Source of the DNA: Candidatus Liberibacter americanus str. Sao Paulo
Lineage (GTDB): Bacteria > Pseudomonadota > Alphaproteobacteria > Rhizobiales > Rhizobiaceae
Direction of reading: 5' to 3'
Length of the DNA stretch: 64,000 nt
Assembly: GCF_000496595.1 (NCBI RefSeq)
Contig: NC_022793.1
Location: forward strand, 62,001 to 126,000
Shown: one piece after another, positions 8,807 through 20,291 of the stretch
How the letters are laid out: each line of letters starts with the position of its first letter
Position numbering within the stretch: position 1 is the first letter of the stretch
Made by a program: the position numbers and the translations under genes
Notes under the pieces: generated by a model
Seen by the model: only the letters and a program-made list of their open reading frames with translations
What the model was told of the DNA's origin: nothing
Databases searched by the model: none

Positions 8807-9976
8807 ATGAACAGTAATAACCACTTGTTTGATACTTATAATCGAACAAATGTTCGTTTCATAAAAGGGAAAGGTTCATGGCTTTTCTCTGAAGATGGCA
8901 CTCCTTTCCTAGATTTTGCATCTGGAATCGCAGTCAATTCACTTGGGCACTCACACCCAGCGTTAGTATCAGTATTAAAATCACAAGCTGATAATCTATG
9001 GCATATCTCAAATCTTTATCAATCAACAGCACAAGATATTTTTGCAAATAATCTAGCAAAAAACGCTTTTGATGGGAAAGTTTTCTTTACTAATTCTGGA
9101 TCCGAATCAGTAGAATGTGCAATTAAAACAGCACGTCGTTATCATTATATGAGGGGAAACAAAAATAAATTCCGTATCATTACATTTGAAGGAGCATTTC
9201 ATGGAAGAACCTTGGCAACAATAGCAGCGGGTGGAAAACCACAATATTTAGAGGGATTCGGCCCAAAAGCTGAAGGCTTTGATCAAGTTAAATTTGCTGA
9301 CCTCAAATCTCTTGAAAAATGTATTAGCAAAGATACTGCAGCTATTTTAATAGAGCCTATACAAGGGGAAGGAGGAGTTAGAAAGGCGCCGATAGAATTT
9401 CTGCGGAAATTGCGCGAAATTTGCAATAGTATTGACGCGCTTCTCATTCTTGATGAGGTCCAAACAGGATGCGGCAGAACAGGAAAACTATTTGCTTATG
9501 AATGGTCTAATATCACACCTGATATAATGGCTCTTGCTAAAGGATTAGGCGGAGGGTTCCCAGTTGGAGCATGCTTAGCAAAAACCGAAGTGGCTAAGTA
9601 TATGAATGTTGGATCACATGGATCTACATACGGAGGAAACGCATTAGCAATGGTAACAGGCAATAAAGTGCTTGATATAATTCAATGTAAAGATGTTCTT
9701 GAAAATGTTTGCAATATTTCTAAAATATTATTTGAAGGGCTACAAAATATTAAAAATCGTTTTCCTAACATACTATTAGAAGTAAGAGGACAAGGATTAT
9801 TAATAGGGCTAAAAACAGTATTTCATCCAAATATTATGGCAAATAAAATGCAAAGTGAATGTTTGCTAGTAGCTCCAGCCAGCGATAATGTAGTAAGGAT
9901 AACCCCCCCTTTAAATGTAACTGCTGAAGAGATAAATGAAGGGCTAAAACGCATAACTAGAGCCATAAAAGAGTAG
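8807..9976 (+). CDS. argD: Acetylornithine aminotransferase
   Basis: 389 residues. A class III PLP-dependent aminotransferase: LDFASGIAVNSLGHSHPAL near the N-terminus, the NSGSESVECAIKTAR cofactor-phosphate segment, the LDEVQTGCGRTG block with the Asp that contacts the pyridine nitrogen, and the PLP Lys at K245 (ALAKGLGGGFPVGA). It converts N-acetylglutamate semialdehyde to N-acetylornithine in arginine synthesis and may also serve the lysine pathway. argF follows after 69 bases, the usual Rhizobiales order, so they probably form an operon. Confidence 0.96.
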   Translation: MNSNNHLFDTYNRTNVRFIKGKGSWLFSEDGTPFLDFASGIAVNSLGHSHPALVSVLKSQADNLWHISNLYQSTAQDIFANNLAKNAFDGKVFFTNSGSESVECAIKTARRYHYMRGNKNKFRIITFEGAFHGRTLATIAAGGKPQYLEGFGPKAEGFDQVKFADLKSLEKCISKDTAAILIEPIQGEGGVRKAPIEFLRKLREICNSIDALLILDEVQTGCGRTGKLFAYEWSNITPDIMALAKGLGGGFPVGACLAKTEVAKYMNVGSHGSTYGGNALAMVTGNKVLDIIQCKDVLENVCNISKILFEGLQNIKNRFPNILLEVRGQGLLIGLKTVFHPNIMANKMQSECLLVAPASDNVVRITPPLNVTAEEINEGLKRITRAIKE

Positions 9977-10045
9977 ATATAAATAAAATAATATATAAAT
10001 ATATACTACATTATAAGTTTCATATAAATTAAAGGTTCCAATATC

Positions 10046-10963
10046 ATGGGATATCCAAAGCATTTTCTTGATTTAGCACATATATTAAAATCTGATCTTT
10101 CTTACATAGTTGAAAACGCAAAAAAAAACAAATCTTCACCAAATCAAATTTTAAGTGAAAAGCCTCTGTCTGGAAAAGTGCTAGCGATGATTTTTGAGAA
10201 ACCATCAACTCGTACCCGAGTATCTTTTGAAGTTGCTATGAAGCATCTAGGAGGTGAGACAATATTTTTATCAGGAGTAGAAATGCAGCTTGGACGAGCT
10301 GAAAAAATAAGCGATACAGCAAAAGTATTATCTCGTTATGTAGATGCTATAGTGTTTCGAACAACAGATCACTCACGACTACTAGAATTAGCAGAAAATG
10401 CAAAGATACCTGTGATTAACGCTTTAACCGATGACACACATCCCTGCCAAATTATGGCTGATATCATGACTTTTGAAGAGCATCGAGGATCCATAAAGGA
10501 TAAACTATTAGCTTGGACCGGCGACGGTAATAATGTTCTACACTCTCTTATAGAAGGAGCAGTAAGTTTTGGCTATATATTAAACATCTCCACACCGATT
10601 GGATCAGAGCCTAAAAAATCATACTTAAATTGGGCTATAAACAAGGGAGCATCTGTAACATTGTTTAACGATTCCCAAAAAGCTGTTAAAGATGCACACT
10701 GTGTTTTAACGGATACGTGGATATCTATGAATCAAGAATTTAGAGCAAGGGCAGAAAGCATATTTCATCCATTTCAAGTGAATTCAAAACTAATGGCATT
10801 AGCACATCCTGATGCATTATTTATGCACTGCTTACCTAGTCATAGAGGGCAAGAAGTGACAAATGAAGTAATGGATGGACATCAGTCAGTAGTTTTTGAC
10901 GAAGCTGAAAACAGACTCCATATTCAAAAATCTATTCTATCATGGTGTTTTGATGTTATTTGA
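10046..10963 (+). CDS. argF: Ornithine carbamoyltransferase
   Basis: 305 residues. The carbamoyl-phosphate motif STRTR is at 54-58 (EKPSTRTRVSFE); the DDTHPCQIMADIMT block and the ornithine-binding HCLPSHRGQEV block follow. It makes citrulline from ornithine and carbamoyl phosphate, the latter supplied by the carbamoyl-phosphate synthase whose large subunit CarB is at 16158-19646. In free-living Rhizobiales hslO (Hsp33) commonly follows argF; here the next 155 bases are non-coding. Confidence 0.96.
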   Translation: MGYPKHFLDLAHILKSDLSYIVENAKKNKSSPNQILSEKPLSGKVLAMIFEKPSTRTRVSFEVAMKHLGGETIFLSGVEMQLGRAEKISDTAKVLSRYVDAIVFRTTDHSRLLELAENAKIPVINALTDDTHPCQIMADIMTFEEHRGSIKDKLLAWTGDGNNVLHSLIEGAVSFGYILNISTPIGSEPKKSYLNWAINKGASVTLFNDSQKAVKDAHCVLTDTWISMNQEFRARAESIFHPFQVNSKLMALAHPDALFMHCLPSHRGQEVTNEVMDGHQSVVFDEAENRLHIQKSILSWCFDVI

Positions 10964-11118
10964 TTAGCGCTATATTCAGATGATATAATTTATATGTTAT
11001 TAATCTTGCATCAGCAATATCATTTAAAATAAATAACATTATTGTGCTAATATAGGAAATAACAAACTCCAGAAAAATTAGATACCAATATTCACCAGCA
11101 ACAGGAGATGATTAGATA

Positions 11119-12111
11119 GTGCTTAATATTGTTAAAAATATAACATGGCGTAGCTTATTACTTTTAGACCCAGAAGCGGCGCATCGTTTATCAATCTTAG
11201 CCTTAAAGTCAGGGTTACTATCATCTTTATCTGTAAAGAACGATCCGAATCTCAGTGTAAAAGTTGCTGGAATATCATTCCCTAATCCCTTAGGAATGGC
11301 AGCAGGATATGATAAAAACGCTGAAGTTCCGCTAGAATTATTAAAAATAGGCTTTGGATTTGTAGAGATAGGAACTGTTACCCCTAATCCACAATCCGGC
11401 AATCCGCGCCCTCGTATTTTTAGACTAATGAACGAAAAGGCAATAATAAATCAACTAGGATTTAATAATAAAGGACACAATGAAATATTTACAAGTCTTT
11501 GCAAAATAAAAAAAACAGCTCCTATTGGTGTCAATATAGGAGCAAATAAAGATAGCAAAAACTTTATTTTAGATTATGTATCAGGTATTCACAAATTCTT
11601 TAAAATTGCATCTTATTTTTCCATCAATATTTCATCTCCTAACACACCAGGTCTAAGAAACCTTCAAAAAAGACTAAACCTTAAAAATCTGCTTACCAAT
11701 ATAATGCAAGCTAATGAAGCACTTTCTCAACAAATTGAAGGAATTATTATTGCAAATACCACACTATCCCGTGAAAACTTAAAAAATCCAATGAACTATA
11801 CAAAAAATGGAGGATTATCTGGACTTCCTCTTTTTACAAAATCTACAATAATCCTTGCAAAAATGAGGAAACGCGTTGGCCAAAATATGGCTATTATTGG
11901 GACTGGAGGTATATCTTCTACAGAAGATGCAATCGAAAAAATAATGGCTGGTGCAAATTTGATACAACTTTATACAGCAATGATATATGAAGGAATATTA
12001 CTACCAAAGCGCATTATTAAAGGATTATCTAATTTTCTTAATAAAGAAAAAACAAACTTAGAAGATATACGTGGTACACGCATTGAATACTGGGCTAATA
12101 AAGCAATATAA
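11119..12111 (+). CDS. pyrD: Dihydroorotate dehydrogenase (quinone), class 2
   Basis: 330 residues, slightly shorter than the 350-365 of most Rhizobiales. Starts with GTG at 11119; the only nearby ATG (11108) is out of use because it hits a stop after three codons. Class 2 features: the N-terminal helical region for membrane/quinone contact (ITWRSLLLLDPEAAHRLS), FPNPLGMAAGYDKNAEV, GTVTPNPQSGNPRPR, the catalytic Ser in NISSPNTPGLR, and the FMN-phosphate GTGGISS segment. It oxidises dihydroorotate to orotate, passing electrons to the quinone pool at the inner face of the membrane. Confidence 0.95.
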   Translation: MLNIVKNITWRSLLLLDPEAAHRLSILALKSGLLSSLSVKNDPNLSVKVAGISFPNPLGMAAGYDKNAEVPLELLKIGFGFVEIGTVTPNPQSGNPRPRIFRLMNEKAIINQLGFNNKGHNEIFTSLCKIKKTAPIGVNIGANKDSKNFILDYVSGIHKFFKIASYFSINISSPNTPGLRNLQKRLNLKNLLTNIMQANEALSQQIEGIIIANTTLSRENLKNPMNYTKNGGLSGLPLFTKSTIILAKMRKRVGQNMAIIGTGGISSTEDAIEKIMAGANLIQLYTAMIYEGILLPKRIIKGLSNFLNKEKTNLEDIRGTRIEYWANKAI

Positions 12112-12213
12112 GTATCATTTTATAATTATTGTTACATATAAAAAAGTTGATATGTTAGGAGAATATGTATAGTAATTAAATGTGGGATGTCTGGTTCTTT
12201 GAAATCATAGAAG

Positions 12214-13335
12214 TTGAAATATACTAATATTTATAGAGTAATAATCCCCAAAAAAATGCTAGAAAAAACTAAAATAGTACTAAACTTTATTTTAAAAATA
12301 TCAGTAATGATATTGCTATTAATTAACCCTTTTATATCTATATCTATTGCAGAGACAGATAATCTACCTTATTATATATTGATAGATAATAATACCGGAA
12401 ATGTAATAAAAGAAAACCATCCTGATCATCCGTGCCATCCTGCATCTTTAACAAAGTTAATGACTTCTTATGTCGTTTTTTCCTTGCTTAAACGAAAAAA
12501 GATATCACTTGCGACACCAATTTTTATTAGTAAGCACGCCTCTATACAAGAACCATCAAAAAGCCCTTTTAATCAAGGAAGAGTGCTTACGCTTGATAAC
12601 GCTTTAAAACTACTAAATGTAAAATCAGCAAACGATATAGCTGTCGCAATTGCTGAATCTATTTATGGCACAGAATCAAAATTTGTCGAACAAATGAATA
12701 ATATTGCAAAAAAAATGAGACTATCATCTACTAATTTTATGAATAGTAATGGAATAACTAAATACGGACATTATTCAACAGCACGTGATATGGCAATATT
12801 ATCTTGGAGGATAAAAACTGAATTCCCTCAGTACTTGAATTATTTTAAAATTAAAGGAATAACAATAGACGGAAAGCAATATCCTAACACTAATTGGGCA
12901 ATTGGCACATATCCAGGTGCAGATGGAATGAAAACTGGTTTTACATGTGCATCTGGTTTCAATATAATTGTTTCCGCATCACAAAACGAAAAATCTGTTA
13001 TTGCTGTAGTATTAGGAGCAACAGATAGAAATATACGTAATAACGTATCCAAAAACCTACTATCAATTGGACTTAACAACAAAACAAATAAACAAATACC
13101 TAATCACATAATTAAGAACTCTTATAAGCAAGACTTATCTGATGAAGTGACAGATCTGTCTGCAAAAGTTTGTATATCAACAAATAATTCTATTAACTAT
13201 CAAGCATATATAAATGAAGTAAATGAAAAGAAAAAATATTTTGATAACTTCGATGTAATAACATTGTTAGATAATGCAAAAAGCTATAAACAAGCAAATG
13301 ATCACGATAAAAAACATAATACCCATATACTATGA
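12214..13335 (+). CDS. D-alanyl-D-alanine carboxypeptidase (penicillin-binding protein, DacF/PBP5-like)
   Basis: 373 residues from a TTG at 12214; an ATG at 12256 (residue 15) is an equally plausible start because neither has a good ribosome binding site. A hydrophobic signal segment lies at about 27-46. The serine peptidase triad is complete: SxxK S78-L-T-K81, SxN S138-A-N140, KTG K240-T-G242. It trims the terminal D-Ala of peptidoglycan pentapeptides in the periplasm and so limits cross-linking. The 95-residue C-terminal extension is polar and lacks a clear membrane anchor, so the protein may be free in the periplasm. It stands alone after pyrD. Confidence 0.9.
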   Translation: MKYTNIYRVIIPKKMLEKTKIVLNFILKISVMILLLINPFISISIAETDNLPYYILIDNNTGNVIKENHPDHPCHPASLTKLMTSYVVFSLLKRKKISLATPIFISKHASIQEPSKSPFNQGRVLTLDNALKLLNVKSANDIAVAIAESIYGTESKFVEQMNNIAKKMRLSSTNFMNSNGITKYGHYSTARDMAILSWRIKTEFPQYLNYFKIKGITIDGKQYPNTNWAIGTYPGADGMKTGFTCASGFNIIVSASQNEKSVIAVVLGATDRNIRNNVSKNLLSIGLNNKTNKQIPNHIIKNSYKQDLSDEVTDLSAKVCISTNNSINYQAYINEVNEKKKYFDNFDVITLLDNAKSYKQANDHDKKHNTHIL

Positions 13336-13581
13336 TAAAGATTGTATGAATATGGTGTATATAAAATTGATATAGTAATGACATGACTATTTTTTTGTAT
13401 TTTATTCATCATGGTTTATTTGATTATAATTATTTAAATATTTTATATTAAATATCTTTTTATAATTGAATATTTGATATCTCTTAATTCTTAAATAAAT
13501 TTACCATTATATAGTCATACTTTATGAAAAATTCATTGAAATAAAAATCCGAAGAAAACATTTTAAATTCATCTTGTATTA

Positions 13582-14412
13582 TCAAAAAAATGAATTAGAC
13601 TTCAATAGGTCTTTCATCCTAGAAATAGCGTCCCTTGTTTTATTGTCATTATAATCAATTGATAAGCTTTTATTATAAGACATAAGAGCATCTTCGTAAT
13701 CTGCATGCATTTCGTAAGCAAATCCCTGATTAAACCAAAACTTAGCTACTCCTGGATTAATACTGATGGCAATTTTAAAATCTTCAATAGCATTATTATA
13801 ATCTTTAATAGCTAAGTAAGAAATACCACGTCCATTATAATGATCTGCATATAAAGATGATAATGACATAGCTTTAGAAAAATCATCTATTGCCTTCTCA
13901 TGTTTTCCTAAAACTTGATATACAAGAGCACGACCATAAAAAGCCTTAGCAGAATCAGGAGTTTTAAGTTTTATAGCATAATTGAAATCTTCAAGTGCCT
14001 TTATCGGATTATTATAATACTTAGTACGATAAACATCCCCTCTACCTATATAAGCAACACTATAATTTGGATTAATGCTCAAAGCAGAATTATAGTCTTT
14101 AAGCGCCATGGGGAAATTGCCCATTTTATAATATACTAAAGCACGATTTACATATGCCTTATAATACAATCTATCCAGATGTAAAGCTTTTTGGAAATCT
14201 TGCAATGCCTCATAAAATTTTCCATACTCCCCATAAACCACTCCACGTACATTGTAACCTTCAGGATCACGTGGATGAGATCTAATCACAGAGCTAAGAG
14301 AAGAAATATCAAGATCTTGCCTATTTTTAATATCGTTTAAAAGGTATAAGCAACCTCCTAGATGGGAAAATAAAACAAGTATCAAAAGAAATTTAACCGC
14401 AAATCGCATCAT
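13582..14412 (-). CDS. TPR-repeat lipoprotein
   Basis: 276 residues from the ATG at 14412. This start gives a clean type II signal peptide: basic n-region, hydrophobic core, lipobox LGGC with the Cys as the lipidated residue. A longer frame opens at a TTG at 14490 that has a good AGGAG site, but it would put 26 extra residues before the signal. After about 25 residues the mature chain is made of six or so TPR units (for example PEGYNVRGVVYGEYGKFYEA, YKAYVNRALVYYKMGNFPMA, VAYIGRGDVYRTKY), continuing nearly to the end. TPR lipoproteins of this kind scaffold protein contacts at the periplasmic face. In other Rhizobiales a TPR protein also follows rpsU, so the pair is an old operon. Confidence 0.88.
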   Translation of the reverse strand: MMRFAVKFLLILVLFSHLGGCLYLLNDIKNRQDLDISSLSSVIRSHPRDPEGYNVRGVVYGEYGKFYEALQDFQKALHLDRLYYKAYVNRALVYYKMGNFPMALKDYNSALSINPNYSVAYIGRGDVYRTKYYNNPIKALEDFNYAIKLKTPDSAKAFYGRALVYQVLGKHEKAIDDFSKAMSLSSLYADHYNGRGISYLAIKDYNNAIEDFKIAISINPGVAKFWFNQGFAYEMHADYEDALMSYNKSLSIDYNDNKTRDAISRMKDLLKSNSFF

Positions 14413-14515
14413 AGGCTTCGAGTTAAATATTAATCGGTAAATCCTATATCCACTAAACCATAACACTTTAATCAAATACTTGAGAGACAATGCATAACAC
14501 TCCTCTTAAAATTGA

Positions 14516-14752
14516 TTATTTACGCTTACTACGACTAACCCTAGACGCAATATATCCCTCACGCTGCGCCATCTTACGGTCTATTTTTCTAGACCTGCGG
14601 ATAGCCTCAGATCTCAACCTCACTCGCTTTTGCGATGGCTTCTCATAGTAACTGCGCATTTTATACTCGCGTGGTATTCCCTCACCTTGCATCTTCTTTT
14701 TCAAGACACGCATAGCCTGCTCAACATTATTATCACGCACCAATACCAACAC
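14516..14752 (-). CDS. rpsU: 30S ribosomal protein S21
   Basis: 78 residues, very basic, beginning [20 protein letters not shown] and continuing with [18 protein letters not shown], the standard alphaproteobacterial S21. It starts with GTG at 14752, preceded by AGGAAGTGAG. S21 sits near the anti-Shine-Dalgarno end of 16S rRNA and aids initiation. The TPR lipoprotein gene follows downstream. Confidence 0.96.
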   Translation of the reverse strand: MLVLVRDNNVEQAMRVLKKKMQGEGIPREYKMRSYYEKPSQKRVRLRSEAIRRSRKIDRKMAQREGYIASRVSRSKRK

Positions 14753-15006
14753 GTTGGATATCTCACTTCCTTTGTAAAATCACCTCTCGGAGATGAATAA
14801 TCTAAAAAACAAACAATGAAGCTAATTCATACCAGAGCATGCAAAATCTGTCTAGTACCCAAATAATTTTTTAGTGATCAAAACTATTAATACCATATAT
14901 TTTATCTAAAATTAATAAATAACAATTAAAAAATCAAAAAATAATTTTTATTTTTATATCAAAATATTACAATCGATATCTCAATAATTAAATTTGGATT
15001 TGCGAA

Positions 15007-15756
15007 GTGTCTACTCAAGTATCTATCAATCTTAATGCTATAGCAATGATTCGTAATCGCCGCAATCTTCCATGGCCAAATTTAGTTGATATAGGAAGAA
15101 TATCATTACTGTCAGGAGCTTCTGGTTTAACAATACATCCACGACCAGATCAACGTCATATTCGTTTTACGGACATATCTAAACTTCGTAGATTAATTGA
15201 TGAAGAATTTCCAAAAGCAGAGCTGAATATCGAAGGATATCCTAGCGAAAAATTCCTTTCCTTGTGCGAACTTTACAAGCCAGAACAAGTCACTCTTGTT
15301 CCGGATGAACCTGACCAGCTCACATCTGATCATGGATGGAATTTCATTGAAAACAAAAAACTTCTCACAGAATCTGTATCCAGATTGCAATCTTTAGGAT
15401 CTAGAGTATCACTTTTCACTGATAGCGAAGGAAAAGAAGAGCCTATTAAGGCCGCTAAACAAACTGGAGCCGATTGCATTGAGCTTTACACGGGACCTTA
15501 TGGAGCTTGTTATAACGATCCAAATCAAGCAATTATTCAGTTAGAAAAATTATATATTACAGCTTATATTGCTAAAGAAATGCATTTTAAAATCAATGCT
15601 GGACATGACTTAACTATACAAAACATACCAAATTTAATACATAAGATAGATTATATTTCAGAAATATCAATTGGACATGCATTTACGGCAACTGCTATAG
15701 AGCATGGCACAAGAAAAGCTGTTTTGCTTTTTCGCCGTGCTTGTGGACATTTTTGA
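15007..15756 (+). CDS. pdxJ: Pyridoxine 5'-phosphate synthase
   Basis: 249 residues, starting with GTG at 15007. Family blocks: VSINLNAIAMIRNRRNLPWP, SGASGLTIHPRPDQRHIR, EQVTLVPDEPDQLTSDHGWN, and the C-terminal ISIGHAFTATAIEHG with the conserved His. The enzyme closes the B6 ring from 1-deoxyxylulose 5-phosphate and 3-amino-2-oxopropyl phosphate. The glycine-rich neighbours usually found with pdxJ (acpS, lepB) are absent; it stands alone, with a weak ribosome binding site. Confidence 0.95.
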   Translation: MSTQVSINLNAIAMIRNRRNLPWPNLVDIGRISLLSGASGLTIHPRPDQRHIRFTDISKLRRLIDEEFPKAELNIEGYPSEKFLSLCELYKPEQVTLVPDEPDQLTSDHGWNFIENKKLLTESVSRLQSLGSRVSLFTDSEGKEEPIKAAKQTGADCIELYTGPYGACYNDPNQAIIQLEKLYITAYIAKEMHFKINAGHDLTIQNIPNLIHKIDYISEISIGHAFTATAIEHGTRKAVLLFRRACGHF

Positions 15757-16157
15757 TATTAAAATTGCAACAGATTAGATTATCTTCTTATTGTAGAATA
15801 AAATTTTATGGAATAATATTATTGTATATAATAATAATAATTAGTAATATAATACCTTTTTATTCTAAATTTTGTATGAAATAATATTAAAACAACAATT
15901 AAAATAAAAAGTCTATAATCAGAATTTAAAATAATACATGTAAAATATAATATTATTAAATAATTTAATAAACATATGTTACATATTTATAATAACTATC
16001 TACTTTGATTAAAAACAATCAATATTAAGTAATAATTAATTTTATCACTAACAGAGTTGCTTGAAAAATATATTTGATATAGCCTAGAAGGCCGATGCGC
16101 AATCAGAATAGCAAATTAAACCAATGTATAATTACGAAATTATAGTAGAGAAAATAA
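15757..16157. other. Intergenic region pdxJ/carB
   Basis: 401 AT-rich bases with no supported gene. It must contain the carB promoter. The small subunit gene carA is not here. A short GCCT/AGGC hairpin (around 16083-16093) precedes carB but has no U-run. Confidence 0.5.
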
Positions 16158-19100
16158 ATGCCTAAACGCCAAGAAATTAAATCCATACTAATAATAGGCG
16201 CAGGGCCGATTATGATAGGACAAGCATGCGAATTTGACTATTCTGGTACACAAGCATGTAAAGCATTGCGTGAAGAAGGATATAGAATTATTCTTGTTAA
16301 TTCTAATCCTGCGACTATAATGACAGATCCAGATCTAGCAGATGCTACTTATATTGAACCCATAACTCCAGAAGTCGTAGCAAAAATCATAGCTAAAGAA
16401 CGGCCTGATGCTCTTCTGCCAACTATGGGAGGACAGACAGCATTAAACACAGCGCTTTCATTAAGAAGAATGGGCGTCCTAGATCGTTATAACGTTGAAA
16501 TGATCGGCGCTAAGCCAGAAGCAATTGATAAAGCTGAAGATAGATATCTCTTCAGTAAAGCAATGAAAAAGATTCATCTTGCAACACCAAAATCAATTCT
16601 TGCAAATGCCGCCGAAATTAAAAATCACGATCGTCAAATCCATGAAATAACACTAGCAAATCTAAAAGATAGACTTTGTGGAAAAGAACTAAATGATGCG
16701 TTAGACGAAATAGCAATAAAATGGGACCTAGAAGAAAACGATAGAAAAAATCGTTATATATGCCATGCTATGGCAGTAGCAATGCAAGCTATAGATGAAA
16801 TAGGCCTACCTCTAATCATAAGACCATCTTTTACACTGGGCGGAACAGGTGGCGGTATAGCTTATAATAAGTCAGAATTTTTTGAAATCGTTGAAAATGG
16901 ACTAAATGCTTCTCCAACTACTGAGGTTTTAATAGAAGAGTCTATCCTAGGATGGAAAGAGTATGAGCTGGAGATGATAAGGGATAAAAAAGACAATTGC
17001 ATTGTTGTATGCTCAATTGAAAATATTGATCCCATGGGTGTCCATACAGGAGATTCAATTACCGTTGCACCTGCGCTGACTTTAACAGATAAAGAATACC
17101 AGAAAATGCGCAATGCAGCAATTGAAGTTATAAGAGAAATTGGCGTGGAATCTGGCGGAGCAAATGTGCAATTTGCAGTTAATCCTAAAGATGGAAGACT
17201 CGTAGTTATTGAAATGAACCCAAGAGTATCGCGTTCTTCTGCATTAGTCTCTAAAGCAACAGGTTTCCCTATAGCAAAGATATCAGCTAAATTAGCTGTA
17301 GGATATACATTAGACGAGCTTGGTAATGACATTACTGGAGGCAAAACCCCTGCTTCATTCGAACCTTCAATCGATTATATTGTGACAAAAATACCTAGAT
17401 TTGCTTTTGAAAAATTTCCAGGATCTGATACAACGCTAACCACTTCAATGAAATCTGTTGGAGAAGTTATGGCTATAGGCCGAACTTTTTCTGAGTCACT
17501 CCAGAAAGCATTGCGTGGGCTTGAAACTGGTTTAAGTGGATTAGATGAAATCGAAATACCCTTGATGAGTTCAGAAAATGATAAAAATGCAATCCGCGCA
17601 TCAATTAGCACTCCTTCCCCCGATAGACTGCGTAAAATAGCACAAGCTTTGCGTTTAGGGATGACAGCAGAAGAAATACATAAATCATCTAGCATTGATC
17701 CTTGGTTTATAGGTCAAATCAAAATGATAGTTGATATGGAAAATAGAATTAGAGAACACGGGATACCAACAGATTTTCAAAATCTTCATAATATCAAAGC
17801 AATGGGATTTGCAGATTATAGGCTTGCAATATTATCTGGAAAAACCAAGCATGAAGTAAGAGAATTAAGACATAGACTAAATGTAAATCCTGTTTTCAAG
17901 TGCATCGATACATGTGCAGGAGAATTTACGTCTCCTACGTCCTATATGTATTCTACATATGAAAAAACATTTATTAATCAAAGCATATCAGAAAATAAAG
18001 TTTCTGATAGAAAAAAAATTGTGATTCTTGGAAGTGGAACTAATCGCATTGGGCAGGGAATTGAATTTGACTATTGTTGTTGCCATGCTGCTTTTTCTTT
18101 AAAAGAAGCAGGATTTGAAACAATAATGATCAATTGCAATCCTGAAACTGTATCGACGGACTATGATATAGCTGATAGATTGTATTTTGAGCCATTAACA
18201 GAAGAAGATGTGCTTGAAATTTTGCATGTAGAACAAAAAAAAGGAGAATTAATAGGCGTAATAGTACAATTTGGAGGACAAACACCGTTAAAAATTGCGA
18301 AAACACTTGAGAAAAATAACATTCCTATACTCGGCACACAACCTGATTCAATAGACTTAGCCGAAGATCGTTATCGTTTCCAAAAATTATTAATGAAGTT
18401 AGGATTTAATCAGCCTAAAAACGGCATATCTCACTCAGTAGAACAAGCACGCCTGGTAGCATCTGAAATTGGCTTCCCTATTTTAATTCGCCCATCTTAT
18501 GTTTTAGGAGGCAGAGCAATGCAGATTGTTCACTCTGAAAAAATGTTGCAAGGCTATCTACTTGAAACACTGCCTGAACTTGTATCAGAGGAAATCAAAC
18601 AACGCTATCCAAATGATAAAACTGGACAAATAAATACACTTCTCGGCAAAAATCCATTATTATTTGATAGTTATTTATCTGATGCTATAGAGATAGATGT
18701 TGACGCTTTATGCGATAATGATCAAGTATTAGTAGTGGGAATTTTAGAGCATATTGAAGAAGCAGGAATTCATTCTGGAGATTCTGCTTGCTCATTACCA
18801 TCCCGTTCACTATCAAAACAAATGACGGATGAAATAATTTTTCAAACAAAATCTTTAGCCAAATCATTAAATGTTATAGGATTGATTAATGTTCAATATG
18901 CAATCAAAGATAGCAATATTTACATCTTAGAAGTCAATCCCCGTGCATCGCGTACAGTACCTTTTGTTGCTAAAGCTATCGGCTTACCAATCGCCAAAGT
19001 TGCTGCTCGTATTATAGCAGGTGAAAGTCTTGATGATGCCATATCTGCATATGGCAAAAAACCTAATCTATATCAACTCAAACATTTTGTTGTTAAAGAA

Positions 19101-19646
19101 TCGGTGTTTCCTTTTAATAGATTCCCTGGGATTGATATCCTACTCGGGCCTGAAATGCGATCAACAGGAGAAGTCATTGGAATTGACCATGATTTCCCTC
19201 TAGCATTCGCAAAATCACAATTAGGCGCTGGGGTGGATCTTCCACGTGAAGGGACTGTTTTTGTTTCTGTTAGAGATAAGGACAAAAAGCGTATAGCGCC
19301 AATAATAAAACTTCTAAAAAATCTAGGATTTAAGGTTATGGCAACCGAAGGAACAGCCCGCTTTCTATCTTCTTATGGTGTAGAAACTCATAAAATTAAT
19401 AAGGTACTGGAAGGAAGGCCTCATATTGAAGATGCAATTAGCAATTATGAGATTCATTTAGTAATTAACACAACAGAAGGCAGCAAGGCCATAGAAGATT
19501 CTAAGTCACTAAGAAGAGCGACTTTAGTTAGGAAAATACCTTACTATACTACTTTAGCGGGAGCAGAAGCCGCGGCTCAAGCTATCCAAGCACTTAAGTC
19601 AGACAGCCTTGAAGTTTACACACTTCAAAGCTATCTTAATAATTAA
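16158..19646 (+). CDS. carB: Carbamoyl-phosphate synthase large subunit
   Basis: 1162 residues, the full length usual in Rhizobiales. Two homologous halves are visible, each with a pre-ATP-grasp start ([20 protein letters not shown] near residue 10; [19 protein letters not shown] near 625) and an ATP-grasp domain ([34 protein letters not shown]). The C-terminal MGS-like allosteric domain covers about 1030-1150 ([17 protein letters not shown]). It makes carbamoyl phosphate from bicarbonate, ammonia (from glutamine via CarA) and 2 ATP, feeding argF and the pyrimidine route (pyrD, pyrF here). greA follows, as is common in this order. Confidence 0.97.
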   Translation: MPKRQEIKSILIIGAGPIMIGQACEFDYSGTQACKALREEGYRIILVNSNPATIMTDPDLADATYIEPITPEVVAKIIAKERPDALLPTMGGQTALNTALSLRRMGVLDRYNVEMIGAKPEAIDKAEDRYLFSKAMKKIHLATPKSILANAAEIKNHDRQIHEITLANLKDRLCGKELNDALDEIAIKWDLEENDRKNRYICHAMAVAMQAIDEIGLPLIIRPSFTLGGTGGGIAYNKSEFFEIVENGLNASPTTEVLIEESILGWKEYELEMIRDKKDNCIVVCSIENIDPMGVHTGDSITVAPALTLTDKEYQKMRNAAIEVIREIGVESGGANVQFAVNPKDGRLVVIEMNPRVSRSSALVSKATGFPIAKISAKLAVGYTLDELGNDITGGKTPASFEPSIDYIVTKIPRFAFEKFPGSDTTLTTSMKSVGEVMAIGRTFSESLQKALRGLETGLSGLDEIEIPLMSSENDKNAIRASISTPSPDRLRKIAQALRLGMTAEEIHKSSSIDPWFIGQIKMIVDMENRIREHGIPTDFQNLHNIKAMGFADYRLAILSGKTKHEVRELRHRLNVNPVFKCIDTCAGEFTSPTSYMYSTYEKTFINQSISENKVSDRKKIVILGSGTNRIGQGIEFDYCCCHAAFSLKEAGFETIMINCNPETVSTDYDIADRLYFEPLTEEDVLEILHVEQKKGELIGVIVQFGGQTPLKIAKTLEKNNIPILGTQPDSIDLAEDRYRFQKLLMKLGFNQPKNGISHSVEQARLVASEIGFPILIRPSYVLGGRAMQIVHSEKMLQGYLLETLPELVSEEIKQRYPNDKTGQINTLLGKNPLLFDSYLSDAIEIDVDALCDNDQVLVVGILEHIEEAGIHSGDSACSLPSRSLSKQMTDEIIFQTKSLAKSLNVIGLINVQYAIKDSNIYILEVNPRASRTVPFVAKAIGLPIAKVAARIIAGESLDDAISAYGKKPNLYQLKHFVVKESVFPFNRFPGIDILLGPEMRSTGEVIGIDHDFPLAFAKSQLGAGVDLPREGTVFVSVRDKDKKRIAPIIKLLKNLGFKVMATEGTARFLSSYGVETHKINKVLEGRPHIEDAISNYEIHLVINTTEGSKAIEDSKSLRRATLVRKIPYYTTLAGAEAAAQAIQALKSDSLEVYTLQSYLNN

Positions 19647-19770
19647 TTTTATGTTTTAATGCGTTTTACCCTAATTGTATTTATTAAAAAAAAGAATAAA
19701 CTGTTAAAATGTAGGCGACGTTATATAATATACCAAATAAAATTTCACTAAAAAGATCTATAAGTTCCAT

Positions 19771-19797
19771 ATGCCTCTTATTATAGAAGGCGTTTTT
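19771..19797 (+). terminator. Possible intrinsic terminator or attenuator before greA
   Basis: A 6-bp stem ATGCCT (19771-19776) / AGGCGT (19788-19793, with one G-U pair) and 11-nt loop is followed by a run of T. It lies 125 bases after the carB stop and ends 18 bases before the greA ATG, so it could end carB transcripts or attenuate greA. The stem is short, so the call is tentative. Confidence 0.35.
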
Positions 19798-19814
19798 ATT
19801 GCAAGGATATAATT

Positions 19815-20291
19815 ATGGTAGAAAAAATTCCTATGACCCCTAATGGATTATCTAAGCTTCAGAAAGAATTACGCTGGAGGCAACAAGAAGAGCGCCCTAG
19901 AATTATAAAAGCCGTATCTGAAGCTCGTGCATACGGAGATATTTCTGAAAATGCTGAATATCATGCAGCAAAAGAACTACATAGCATTAATGAAGGAAGA
20001 TTAGTAGAGATTGAAAGTATTATAGCGCGCGTAGAAGTAATTGATTTATCTAAAATATCAGGATCTAAAATAGCATTTGGCGCCACAGTTGAACTTATAG
20101 ATATTGATAACAACGAGAAAAAAGTTTATCAAATCGTTGGAGATCAGGAAGCTGATGTCAAATCAGGTCTAGTATCTATATCGTCTCCAATAGCAAAAGC
20201 TCTAATTAGCAAAGAAGTTGGAGATACAATAGAAGTAAATGCTCCTGGAGGACAAAAAACATATGAAATTATAAAAGTCCTATGGATTTAA
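19815..20291 (+). CDS. greA: Transcription elongation factor GreA
   Basis: 158 residues, the standard size. N-terminal coiled coil (about 1-75: [40 protein letters not shown] with the acidic D/E tip residues) and C-terminal FKBP-like domain (80-158: [41 protein letters not shown]). It enters the RNA polymerase secondary channel and rescues backtracked complexes by stimulating RNA cleavage. Located after carB. Confidence 0.97.
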   Translation: MVEKIPMTPNGLSKLQKELRWRQQEERPRIIKAVSEARAYGDISENAEYHAAKELHSINEGRLVEIESIIARVEVIDLSKISGSKIAFGATVELIDIDNNEKKVYQIVGDQEADVKSGLVSISSPIAKALISKEVGDTIEVNAPGGQKTYEIIKVLWI